DNA of 19,791 nt from CAZVEE01 sp964625525 (GTDB lineage: Bacteria > Pseudomonadota > Alphaproteobacteria > JAJFIK01): the NCBI GenBank assembly GCA_964625525.1, contig CAZVEE010000066.1, positions 1 through 19,791 on the forward strand. Reading direction: 5' to 3'. Both the position numbers and the translations under genes were made by a program. The notes under the pieces were generated by a model. That model did no database searches. It was given only the letters and a program-made list of their open reading frames with translations, and had not been told where the DNA came from. This document shows, in pieces, positions 1 through 7,453 of the stretch. Position 1 is the first letter of the stretch, and each line of letters starts with the position of its first letter.

Positions 1-1529
1 ACCATCTAGGGGGGGCCATGTATGCGGGGCGGGTGGATTGGGCGGGCACCATGCTCATGTTCAATGCCCTGCCGCCGGACCCGGCACGCTTTCGCGGCGA
101 CTGGCAGGCCGCCTGGCAGGCGCGGCTGGAAGCGAACCGGCCGCCCTTGGCCACCTGGTTGCGGCATCAAACCCGCGATGCCTATTGGCAGGACAAAGCC
201 CTCGCCGGAGAAGGCCGCACACTGACCACGCCGCTCTATGTGCTGGCGGGCCAGGCGGACAAGTATAAGACCGCCCTGTTCCGGACCCTGTCTATCTGGC
301 AGGGCCCCGCGCGCGGCGTACTGGGCCCGTGGGAGCATACCTATCCCAGCATTGCTGAAACCGGCCCGGCCATCGGTTACGGGCGCGAAGGCCTGCGCTG
401 GTGGGATCACTGGCTGAAAGGGGCAGAGACAGGCGTGATGGAACGCGCGGCCGTGACCGCCTGGGTGTCAGGCGCTGGCACGGACGGGGAGGGAGCCTGG
501 GTCGGTGTGCCTGCATGGCCCGATGCGGATTTACAGAGCCGTTCTTTTGCGCTTGATGCGGACAATCGACTCACACCTGGTGCGCCCAATACACAGGGGA
601 ACCCGCGCGCCCCCATTCGCCTGACAACGCAAGCCCAAGCTGAAACACCGCTTCCGGATGATATCTATGACGATGCCCCCCGCGCCGTGGATCTTTACGC
701 GCTGCGTCGCGCTGGGGCTCAGGTGTTTCTTTCTGCGCCGTTAGAGGAAGATCTAACGGTTTTTTCCGTCCCCGTATTGCGCTTCACGGCCACGTGCGAC
801 CAGCCTAAAGGCCTCGTTGCCGTGCGTCTGCTTGATGTGGCGCCGGACGGGACCACGCGCATGGTGTCGAAAGGGGCCCAAAACCTCGTCTTCACGACCG
901 GCTATGAGAGCCTACGCCCCTGTCGCGCCGATGAGCCCCTGTCCGTCAGCCTCATGATCGAAGGGCTTGCACATCGCTTCCGCGCGGGGCATCGCCTGGC
1001 TCTCGCGCTTTGCGGGCAGGACTGGCCCGTGCTGGTGCCTCCGCCGGTGGCCGGCCATGTGCACGTGGATCCCTCCAGCCTGCGGCTTGATCTGCCGCTG
1101 CTTGATCCAGACGCGGATGACCTGGACGCTCCGTTCGAGGCGCCGGACATGGCCCCGCCGCCGGCCGTGGGGGCGGTGCGCCGCATCGATATGGGGGCGC
1201 TTGCCATCGCCCCCGCCTTCGCCGAGCCTGATGCCAGTCACAGTCAGTCTTTCGGCGGCCTCAATCTGGCGGACACGGATACAGATTTCGCCATGAGCGG
1301 GCGTTTTGACCTGAAGCTCGTCGGCGAGAACCGGCAGCACATGCGTGCCGCCTGCCAGTGGCGGGCCCGTTTCGACCGCCCCGGCTGGCAAGCGAGCCTG
1401 GACACCGAACTGAGCTGTACGGCAACGGAGCGCTTTTTCCTGCTGGAATGGCGCACGGTGGCGCGCAATGGTGAGGCTATCCTACACGACGGGCGCGGCG
1501 ATACGATCATCCCGCGCGAGGCCTTTTAA
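1..1529 (+). CDS. CocE/NonD-type (S15 family) serine hydrolase, 5' part outside window
   Basis: The reading frame is open from base 3 to the TAA at 1527-1529, so the ATG at 18 is probably internal and the gene starts upstream of the window. The protein looks like the C-terminal two thirds of a CocE/NonD acyl hydrolase (X-Pro dipeptidyl-peptidase S15 fold). The stretch around GRVDWAGTMLMFNALPPDP followed by a W/RLE region is typical of the family. Counting from the ATG at 18, D81 in GQADKYKT and H107 in GPWEHTYP match the Asp and His of the family's Ser-Asp-His triad; the nucleophilic serine would lie upstream and is not visible. The remainder fits the C-terminal jelly-roll domain. Members cleave esters or amides, often of acylated or peptide substrates; the substrate here cannot be read. 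The next gene follows after 35 bp on the same strand and may be co-transcribed. Confidence 0.85.
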   Translation, partial: HLGGAMYAGRVDWAGTMLMFNALPPDPARFRGDWQAAWQARLEANRPPLATWLRHQTRDAYWQDKALAGEGRTLTTPLYVLAGQADKYKTALFRTLSIWQGPARGVLGPWEHTYPSIAETGPAIGYGREGLRWWDHWLKGAETGVMERAAVTAWVSGAGTDGEGAWVGVPAWPDADLQSRSFALDADNRLTPGAPNTQGNPRAPIRLTTQAQAETPLPDDIYDDAPRAVDLYALRRAGAQVFLSAPLEEDLTVFSVPVLRFTATCDQPKGLVAVRLLDVAPDGTTRMVSKGAQNLVFTTGYESLRPCRADEPLSVSLMIEGLAHRFRAGHRLALALCGQDWPVLVPPPVAGHVHVDPSSLRLDLPLLDPDADDLDAPFEAPDMAPPPAVGAVRRIDMGALAIAPAFAEPDASHSQSFGGLNLADTDTDFAMSGRFDLKLVGENRQHMRAACQWRARFDRPGWQASLDTELSCTATERFFLLEWRTVARNGEAILHDGRGDTIIPREAF

Positions 1530-1564
1530 TCCATAATCACGAAACGGATGATTGGGAGGATTCC

Positions 1565-2569
1565 ATGAGAGTTGTAACCCTGACGAAACCCGGCGGCCTC
1601 GACCGCCTCGCGGTGAACGAGCGCGAGCTGCCTGCCCCGGGCCCTGGCGACCTGCTGGTGCGTGTCCACGCCAGTTCGCTGAACTTTCACGATTATGCGG
1701 TGGTCAGCGGCATGATCCCAGTGGATGATGCCCGCGTGCCCATGTCCGATGGCTCGGGAATTGTTGAGGCGGTGGGCGAGGGCGTGACGCTCTTTCAGCC
1801 TGGGGATCATGTGATGGGCACATTCTTCCCCAACTGGATCGATGGGGAGCCGGCGCTGGAGAAACTGCTGGCGGTGCCGGGCGATCGCACCGAAGGCTTT
1901 GCCGCAGAGTATGTGGCCATGCCGCAAACCGCTTTCACTCGCGCACCTAAAGGATACTCCCACACGCAGGCGGCCACCTTGCCCTGCGCGGCGCTAACGG
2001 CCTGGCGGGCGCTGATGGTGGAGGCACGGATCAAATCCGGCGATATCGTGCTGACGCAAGGCACGGGTGGGGTTTCCATCTTCGCGCTGCAAATGGCCAA
2101 GGCAGCTGGGTGTACGGTGATCGCCACCTCCTCGTCGGATGAAAAGCTTGCCCGGCTGAAAGAGCTGGGTGCGGATGAAGTGATCAATTACCGCGAGATC
2201 CCCGATTGGGGGCGCAAGGCCAAGGCGCTGACCGGCGGGCGCGGCGTGGATGAGGTCGTGGAAATCGGTGGCCCCGGCACGTTGGGGCAATCCATTCATG
2301 CCGCGCGCGTGGGCGGGCATATCTCACTCATCGGTGTGCTGACCGGTGTCAGTGGCGAGGTGCCGACGGCGGCGCTCTTCTCCGCCAATATCCGCCTTGA
2401 TGGCATCACCGTGGGCAGCCGCGCCCAACAGCTTGACATGGTGGCCGGTCTGGAGGCCACTGGCATTCACCCAGTGATCGATTCCTCGTTCCCGCTGGAG
2501 GGCATTGCCGATGCCTTCCGCCACCAGGAATCCCAGCGCCATTTCGGCAAGATCTGCTTGGCGTACTGA
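1565..2569 (+). CDS. Zinc-independent MDR family NAD(P)H-dependent oxidoreductase (quinone reductase-like)
   Basis: This 334-residue protein has medium-chain dehydrogenase/reductase organisation. The N-terminal GroES-like part (about 1-120) contains SSLNFHDYAVVSGM and the GSGIVEAVGEGV/PGDHV turn. A Rossmann domain follows, with GTGGVS at 166-171 and the helix FALQMAKAAG. The catalytic-zinc Cys of alcohol dehydrogenases is replaced in NFHDY, and the four-Cys structural zinc lobe is absent. This argues for a quinone oxidoreductase or enoyl reductase-like enzyme rather than a zinc alcohol dehydrogenase. The closing HFGKICL resembles the HxxGKIVL end of the family. A good Shine-Dalgarno (GGGAGG at 1555-1560) fixes the ATG. 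The physiological substrate cannot be deduced. The gene is probably co-transcribed with the upstream hydrolase, and its stop directly abuts that of the convergent transporter gene. Confidence 0.88.
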   Translation: MRVVTLTKPGGLDRLAVNERELPAPGPGDLLVRVHASSLNFHDYAVVSGMIPVDDARVPMSDGSGIVEAVGEGVTLFQPGDHVMGTFFPNWIDGEPALEKLLAVPGDRTEGFAAEYVAMPQTAFTRAPKGYSHTQAATLPCAALTAWRALMVEARIKSGDIVLTQGTGGVSIFALQMAKAAGCTVIATSSSDEKLARLKELGADEVINYREIPDWGRKAKALTGGRGVDEVVEIGGPGTLGQSIHAARVGGHISLIGVLTGVSGEVPTAALFSANIRLDGITVGSRAQQLDMVAGLEATGIHPVIDSSFPLEGIADAFRHQESQRHFGKICLAY

Positions 2570-4174
2570 TCACTCGAGCGGCGCGGGGGCCTCGTCGGCG
2601 CGAATGAGGCCCTCGCTCACCAGAAATTCTCGCGCCACATCGGCTGGTGTGCGGCCCTTGCCGTCGACCTCGAAATTCAGCGCCTGCATGCGTGCGTCAT
2701 CAATACGCCCCGCCAGGGTCTCAAGCGCCAGCCGCAAACTCGGATACCGCTCCAGCGTTTCCCGGCGGACCACCGGCGCCGCGTAGTAAGGCGGGAAGAA
2801 GCCGCGGTCATCGGCGAGCACGGTCAAATCGAATGCCGCCAGCCGCCCATCCGTGGCATTGGCGCTCACAATGTCCACCGCGCCTTCCGCCAGCGCGTCA
2901 TAGACAAAGGCCAGTTCCAGATCGACGATGCTGGCGAACTCCAGATCATAAACCTCCAAGAGGCCGGGCAGACCATCCGGGCGCTCAATGAACTCCGGCC
3001 CGAAGCCCGCGCGCAGGCCCAGAACGCCTTCCAGATCCGACAGCGTTGTCCAGCCATTGGCCCGCGCATCGCTGCCGCGCACCGCGATCGCGAATGTATT
3101 GTTGAAGCCAAGCGGGGGGAGCCATACCGCATCGAATTGCTCCGCATAGGCTTCGCGCACGATGCGGAATGCTTCGTCCGGGTCACTGGTGGGCGGCAAG
3201 TCCAGAATGGCCGTCAGGCCCGTGCCCGTATATTCCACATAAAGATCGACCGCCCCTTCCGCGAGCGCCCCATGGGCAATCATGGTCCCGCCCAGATTGA
3301 AGCGCCGGTCCACGCGCAACGTGGTGCGCCCTTCGATGGTCTGGGCGACGATCTCGCTCAACAGCAGTTGTTCGGAGAAGTTCTTACTGCCGACCCGCAC
3401 GATCCCCGCATCCGCCGACGACGGCGCCCGGGTGCCCACATAGGCGACAAGGCCCGTGGCCAGGATCAGGAACGGTGCCGCCACCGCCGCCACTCGCAGG
3501 CCCGGCAACAGGCTCTGCCAGAAAGAACTCGTCAGGCTGTGGCGTCGGCGCAGGCCCCAGCCCAGGCCTTGCAAGGACAGATCCACCGCCACCGCCATAA
3601 TCGCCGCCGGAATGGCTCCGAGCAGGATCAACTCCGTATCCCGCAGCGCCAGGCCGCGATTGATGAACTGCCCAAGCCCCCCTGCGCCGATAAATGCGGA
3701 GAGCGTGGCAATCCCCACACAGATCACCGCCGCGGTGCGAATGCCCGCCAGGATCACATCGCTCGCCAGCGGGAGTTCGACGTAAGTCAGGCGCTGAAAC
3801 GGCCGCATCCCCACCGCATGGGCGACTTCCGCGTAAGAGCGCGGCAGATTGGTGATGCCAGACACCGTGTTGCTGACGATCGGCAAAAGCGCGTAAAGCG
3901 TCAGCGCAATGATCGCCGGCACCACGCCGATCTGGCCCGTCAGCGCCAGCAGCAGCGCCAGCATCGCCAGGCTTGGGATCGTTTGCAGCACGCCCACCAC
4001 GCTGGTGATGGTCGCCTGCAGGCGCGGTTGGTGCGCGGCATAAATGCCCAGCGGCACCCCGATCAGCACCGCGAATGTCATCGACACGCCCGTGAGCATC
4101 AAATGCTCGCCCGTGCGCAGCCACAGCTCCGGCGCGGCTGCCACAATGGTCTGCCAGACCTCGTTAAACCCCAT
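2570..4174 (-). CDS. Osmoprotectant (glycine betaine/choline-type) ABC transporter: permease fused to substrate-binding domain
   Basis: This 534-residue protein joins two functions. Residues 1-215 form a ProW/OpuCB-type permease with several hydrophobic segments and an EAA-type loop (YAEVAHAVGMRPFQRL then ELPLA, about 114-137) that contacts the ATPase. A hydrophobic segment at about 225-247 anchors the C-terminal domain. Residues 258-525 match the ProX/OpuC class of quaternary-ammonium binding proteins, with SKNFSEQLLLSEI, DLYVEYTGTGL, NNTFAIAV and FFPPYYAAPVVR. The same fused layout is known for OpuF-type compatible-solute importers. The binding domain would sit in the periplasm, tethered to the permease. 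GGAG nine bases before the ATG supports the start. The start overlaps the end of the ATPase gene by 11 bp, so translation is likely coupled. Glycine betaine, choline or a related solute is the expected substrate, which is inferred. Confidence 0.92.
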   Translation of the reverse strand: MGFNEVWQTIVAAAPELWLRTGEHLMLTGVSMTFAVLIGVPLGIYAAHQPRLQATITSVVGVLQTIPSLAMLALLLALTGQIGVVPAIIALTLYALLPIVSNTVSGITNLPRSYAEVAHAVGMRPFQRLTYVELPLASDVILAGIRTAAVICVGIATLSAFIGAGGLGQFINRGLALRDTELILLGAIPAAIMAVAVDLSLQGLGWGLRRRHSLTSSFWQSLLPGLRVAAVAAPFLILATGLVAYVGTRAPSSADAGIVRVGSKNFSEQLLLSEIVAQTIEGRTTLRVDRRFNLGGTMIAHGALAEGAVDLYVEYTGTGLTAILDLPPTSDPDEAFRIVREAYAEQFDAVWLPPLGFNNTFAIAVRGSDARANGWTTLSDLEGVLGLRAGFGPEFIERPDGLPGLLEVYDLEFASIVDLELAFVYDALAEGAVDIVSANATDGRLAAFDLTVLADDRGFFPPYYAAPVVRRETLERYPSLRLALETLAGRIDDARMQALNFEVDGKGRTPADVAREFLVSEGLIRADEAPAPLE

Positions 4175-4976
4175 CGAGCACCGCTCCGAATGATTTCAAC
4201 TGGCGCATGGGGATCGAAACCAGATCACTGACAAAGCCGGTGGCCGGCGCCTGGGCGATCTCGCCCGGCGTGCCGATCTGCGCGATATGCCCCTCATCCA
4301 CCACCGCGATGCGGTCGCCGATATAAAAGGCTTCGAGAATATCGTGGGTCACGAAGACGATGGTCTTCTTCAGCCGCGCTTTCAGGTCCAGCATTTCATC
4401 CTGGAGCTTTTTGCGGGTGATGCTATCGAGCGCACCAAAGGGCTCGTCCATGAGCAGATAGTCCGGATCCGTCGCCAGCGCCCGCGCCACGCCCACTCGC
4501 TGTTTTTGCCCGCCGGACAATTCATCCGGGAAGCGGTCGCAGAAGGTGGCAGGCTCCAGCCCTACAAGCTCTAACAAGTCCAGCGCCCGCTCCCGGCGCC
4601 GTTCCTGCTCCCAGCCCGACAGGCGGGGCCCGATGGCGATATTCTCCGCCACCGTCATATGCGGAAACAGGCCACTGTCCTGCAGCACATAGCCGATCCG
4701 CCGGCGCAATTCGCTCGGTGGCAAGGATTGGACATCGTCCCCATCAATGGCGATATGCCCGTCTGTCGCCTCCACCAGGCGATTGATCATTTTCAGGATC
4801 GTGGTTTTGCCACAGCCTGATGTGCCCAGGAGGATTAAAGTTTCCCCCGGTTGCACGGTCACGCTGATGTTCCGGACCGCATAGCTGCGACCCTGGTCAT
4901 AGGATTTGGAAACGTCGTCGATGACGATCACCGGCCGCGGGCCCCCCTGATCGGGCAGGTCGTCGGGGCAGGACAT
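4164..4976 (-). CDS. Osmoprotectant ABC transporter ATP-binding protein (ProV/OpuCA type)
   Basis: This 270-residue ABC ATPase energises the fused permease encoded directly downstream. Visible motifs, counted from the ATG at 4976, are Walker A GTSGCGKTT (51-59), Q-loop Q99, signature LSGGQKQR (153-160), Walker B YLLMDEP (173-179) followed by FGALD, and the H-loop in FVTHD (H211). The region after LDSITRKKLQDEM is typical of the betaine/proline transporter subfamily. The tandem CBS osmosensory domains found at the C terminus of ProV/OpuA-type ATPases are missing, since the protein ends soon after the nucleotide-binding domain. A longer reading frame with a GTG at 5045 exists, but its first 23 residues (Cys/Arg-rich) do not look like the family and would run through the candidate promoter, so the ATG at 4976 was chosen. 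The Shine-Dalgarno there is weak. Confidence 0.93.
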   Translation of the reverse strand: MSCPDDLPDQGGPRPVIVIDDVSKSYDQGRSYAVRNISVTVQPGETLILLGTSGCGKTTILKMINRLVEATDGHIAIDGDDVQSLPPSELRRRIGYVLQDSGLFPHMTVAENIAIGPRLSGWEQERRRERALDLLELVGLEPATFCDRFPDELSGGQKQRVGVARALATDPDYLLMDEPFGALDSITRKKLQDEMLDLKARLKKTIVFVTHDILEAFYIGDRIAVVDEGHIAQIGTPGEIAQAPATGFVSDLVSIPMRQLKSFGAVLDGV

Positions 4977-4996
4977 CGCCCGGACTTCATGCTGTT

Positions 4997-5014
4997 GGTG
5001 TAGTCTACTGCACC
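4997..5014. promoter_or_regulatory. Operator-like dyad upstream of the transporter ATPase gene
   Basis: GGTGTAGT and ACTGCACC face each other across a two-base centre. All eight positions pair if one T/G is allowed, making an 18-bp near-palindrome. It lies about 20 bp before the ATPase start and covers the candidate -10 box, a position suited to a repressor. The regulator family cannot be named from the site alone. Confidence 0.4.
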
Positions 5015-5031
5015 GGCGCGCGCAGACGCAA
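5002..5031 (-). promoter_or_regulatory. Candidate promoter of the osmoprotectant transporter operon
   Basis: On the minus strand TTGCGT (5031-5026) and TAGACT (5007-5002) are separated by 18 bases and resemble -35 and -10 boxes. Transcription would begin near 4995, giving a leader of about 20 bases before the ATG at 4976. Both boxes deviate from consensus, so this is only a candidate. The -10 box lies within the dyad at 4997-5014. Confidence 0.35.
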
Positions 5032-5051
5032 ATGCACCCCAACACCGAGTT

Positions 5052-5225
5052 TTACTCAGGAGCGGTTCCCGTACACATGTAGAGCACACCCAACAGCACG
5101 ACAATCACCAGAGCTTGCAAGCCCACGCGCCGTTCCATCATCTGTGTGTTCTTGGATTTGTCTTGATGTCTCTCTGGGGGCGGTGCGTCGTCGTCTGGCT
5201 CTGTCTGGTTTGGGTCGGTGCTCAT
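5052..5225 (-). CDS. Small single-pass membrane protein, 57 residues, unknown function
   Basis: A strong Shine-Dalgarno (AGGAG seven bases before the ATG at 5225) favours this start over the longer open frame that begins at 5294. The product is 57 residues. The first 35 are hydrophilic and rich in Asp, Glu, Pro and Lys. One hydrophobic helix follows (LQALVIVVLLGVLYMCTG, about 36-53), and the protein ends in a short acidic tail. A positively charged MERR precedes the helix, which suggests an N-in orientation. I do not recognise a family. The gene lies 75 bp before the transporter ATPase gene on the same strand, so it may share an operon, although the candidate promoter in that gap could separate them. 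Confidence 0.6.
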   Translation of the reverse strand: MSTDPNQTEPDDDAPPPERHQDKSKNTQMMERRVGLQALVIVVLLGVLYMCTGTAPE

Positions 5226-5406
5226 GTTTGATCTCCTGGCAAGCGGGCGGTGAGACGCATAGTGGGGCTTTCGATCCCTCAGCCCATGCGGCACGCCGCC
5301 GCGATAGGGGGACGGTCCGGCGCCACGCTGACCATGCCGTCTGGCGCGCCAAGGGTCTTTCGCGCTTTAATGGCAGTCGTCCAAGAATACACACAGAGGG
5401 TCGATC

Positions 5407-7347
5407 ATGTTTCACACATCTGTCTTGCGCGCCGTGACCATGGGCATGTGCAGTGCCGCCCTGTTTGCCCTGAGCGCCTGCGACGCACCGCAAGAGCGTA
5501 GCGACACGCCGCCCGCGCCGACCCATACAGATGGGGCGGCGCAGAGTGGTACGGCGGAGACGGCCGGCGCAGGCACTGGCGAGGTGGCAGTGATCGAGGA
5601 GCCGGCAGCAACCGAGAGCGAACGGCTCAATACGTTCTTCCAGCGTGTGTATGATGAGGATTTGGACCGATCGCCCATGACGCAGAGCTATCGCGGACTC
5701 AAGGACAATTACGGGAGATGGGATGATCTGTCTGAAGAGTTTGCCGACGAGACCATGGCGCTGATCCGGGCCCGTCTTGATGAGGTGCGCGGCTTCGATT
5801 ACGAGGCTCTCAATGATCAGGCTCAGCTCAGTTACGACATTTTCGTCCTGCTGAACGAGCGGGCCATTGCCAATGACCGCTACCGTCATCACGGCTATGT
5901 GATGAACCAGTTCCGGGCCTGGCACACGATCGTGCCGAGCTTCCTGATCAATATTCACCGGGTGACCGAACCGTCGGATCTGACCGCTTATGTGGAGCGC
6001 CTGGAGGGCGTCGAGTTGCTGTTCGATCAGGTGATCGAGCAAATGCGCATTCGCGAAGACAAGGGCATTTTCCCACCGCGCTGGTCCTATCCCATGATGA
6101 TCGAGGCTGCGCGCAATGTGATGGCCGGCGCCCCATTTGTGGAGGGGGCCGAGCCCTCGACCCTGCTCAACGATTTTACCACCAAGCTTGACGGCCTTGA
6201 TCTGTCCGACGAGGACGCCGACGCCATGCGCGCGCGCGCCGTGGCTGCGCTGACCGATGGGGTGGGGCCGGCCTATGCACGCCTGATCGCGGCGTTGGAG
6301 CGCCAGATGGACATCGCGCCCAGCGATGACGGTGCCTGGAAACTGCCCGATGGCGAGGCCTACTATCAGGCGCGCCTGGCCCATTTCACCACCACCGATC
6401 TGACGGCGGAGGAGGTCCACCAGATTGGTCTGGACAATGTGGAGCGTATCCACGGGGAGATGCGAGCCATCATGGAGCAAGTGGGCTTTGAGGGTACGCT
6501 GAACGCGTTCTTCGACTTTATGCGGACCGATGACCAATTCTATTATCCGACAACGGATGAGGGTCGTACTCGCTATCTGGCTGAGGCCACCGCGCTCATC
6601 GATATCATGGGCGAGCGTTTGCCCGAGGTATTCGGAATCCTGCCCCGGGCGGAGCTGATCGTGAAGCGGGTTGAGCCATTCCGGGAACGCTCCGCCGGCA
6701 AAGCGTTCTATCAGCGCCCCGCCGCTGACGGCTCACGTCCCGGCATTTACTATGCCAATCTCTACGACATGGCGCAGATGCCCACCTATCAGATGGAAGC
6801 ACTCGCCTATCATGAGGGCGTGCCGGGCCACCACATGCAGCTTTCCATCGCCCAAGAGCTGGAGGGCCTGCCCCAGTTCCGCAAATTCGCCTCCATCACG
6901 GCCTATACGGAAGGGTGGGGCCTTTATAGCGAGTTCTTGCCCAAGGAAATGGGGTTCTATGAAGATCCGTATTCGGATTTTGGCCGCCTCGCCATGGAAC
7001 TCTGGCGCGCCTGCCGGCTGGTGGTGGACACCGGCATTCACCACAAGCGCTGGACCCGCGAAGAAGCGGTGGAGTATCTGGTGCAGAACACACCCAACCC
7101 CCGCGCCGATGCGCAAAAAGCCATCGAACGCTATATCGTCTATACCGGCCAGGCGACCGCCTATCTGATCGGCAAGGAAAAGATCCTGGACGTGCGTGAA
7201 GCGGCGCGCGCCGCATTGGGCGAGGCGTTCGACATTCGCGCCTTCCACGATGAAGTGCTGCGCGACGGTCCCCTGCCGCTATTGATCCTGGAGGACAAAA
7301 TCGAGGCCTGGACCAATGCGCAATTGCCGGTCTCGAACGACGAGTAA
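5407..7347 (+). CDS. DUF885 family lipoprotein, putative metallopeptidase-like
   Basis: This 646-residue protein begins with a lipoprotein signal: a short charged start, a hydrophobic segment and a lipobox ALSAC with the lipidated Cys at residue 25. A Thr/Ala/Gly/Glu-rich linker follows, then a long mostly helical domain matching the DUF885 family. The diagnostic motif is HEGVPGHHMQ (H469, E470, H475, H476), an HExxxGHH arrangement, with TEGWGLYSE about 30 residues later (E502). These residues form a zinc-peptidase-like site in the family, whose substrates are poorly defined. The protein should be membrane-anchored facing the periplasm or the outside. A GAGGG Shine-Dalgarno six bases before the ATG supports the start. 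It is divergent from the small membrane protein and convergent with the phosphodiesterase gene. Confidence 0.9.
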   Translation: MFHTSVLRAVTMGMCSAALFALSACDAPQERSDTPPAPTHTDGAAQSGTAETAGAGTGEVAVIEEPAATESERLNTFFQRVYDEDLDRSPMTQSYRGLKDNYGRWDDLSEEFADETMALIRARLDEVRGFDYEALNDQAQLSYDIFVLLNERAIANDRYRHHGYVMNQFRAWHTIVPSFLINIHRVTEPSDLTAYVERLEGVELLFDQVIEQMRIREDKGIFPPRWSYPMMIEAARNVMAGAPFVEGAEPSTLLNDFTTKLDGLDLSDEDADAMRARAVAALTDGVGPAYARLIAALERQMDIAPSDDGAWKLPDGEAYYQARLAHFTTTDLTAEEVHQIGLDNVERIHGEMRAIMEQVGFEGTLNAFFDFMRTDDQFYYPTTDEGRTRYLAEATALIDIMGERLPEVFGILPRAELIVKRVEPFRERSAGKAFYQRPAADGSRPGIYYANLYDMAQMPTYQMEALAYHEGVPGHHMQLSIAQELEGLPQFRKFASITAYTEGWGLYSEFLPKEMGFYEDPYSDFGRLAMELWRACRLVVDTGIHHKRWTREEAVEYLVQNTPNPRADAQKAIERYIVYTGQATAYLIGKEKILDVREAARAALGEAFDIRAFHDEVLRDGPLPLLILEDKIEAWTNAQLPVSNDE

Positions 7348-7369
7348 AGGGCCTAGAGCGAAGGGGGCG

Positions 7370-7392
7370 GGCCGGGGCGTGCCGCTCCGGCC
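7370..7392. terminator. Hairpin between convergent genes, possible bidirectional terminator
   Basis: GGCCGGGGC and GCTCCGGCC pair over nine positions (one G-U) around a five-base loop, 22 bases after the DUF885 stop. No T-run follows on either strand, so it is not a canonical intrinsic terminator. The location between two convergent genes makes a stop or RNA 3'-end-protecting role plausible. Confidence 0.35.
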
Positions 7393-7399
7393 AGCCATA

Positions 7400-7453
7400 T
7401 TGTAAGGCTCCCTCTTGTTGTAAGGCTCACTCTTGTTGTAAGGCTCACTGTGC
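7400..7453. repeat. Three tandem 18-bp direct repeats at the end of the phosphodiesterase gene
   Basis: The unit TTGTAAGGCTCACTCTTG occurs at 7418-7435. Position 7400-7417 differs by one base, and 7436-7453 shares the first 14 bases and then diverges. The third copy contains the stop codon of the phosphodiesterase gene (TCA on the + strand at 7445-7447). Because the unit is six codons long, copy 2 carries a second in-frame stop. Copy number could vary by slippage without affecting the protein. Confidence 0.85.

Noticed and set aside
3137..4231. Plus-strand open frame of 364 codons
   Set aside because: It is antisense to the fused permease/binding protein gene and encodes a His/Arg-rich sequence without domains.
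4977..5045. N-terminal extension of the transporter ATPase from a GTG
   Set aside because: The extra 23 residues do not resemble the family and cover the probable promoter and dyad.
5056..6537. Long open frame of 493 codons on the minus strand
   Set aside because: It runs antisense to the clearly identified DUF885 gene, has no family features and arises from GC-rich codon bias.
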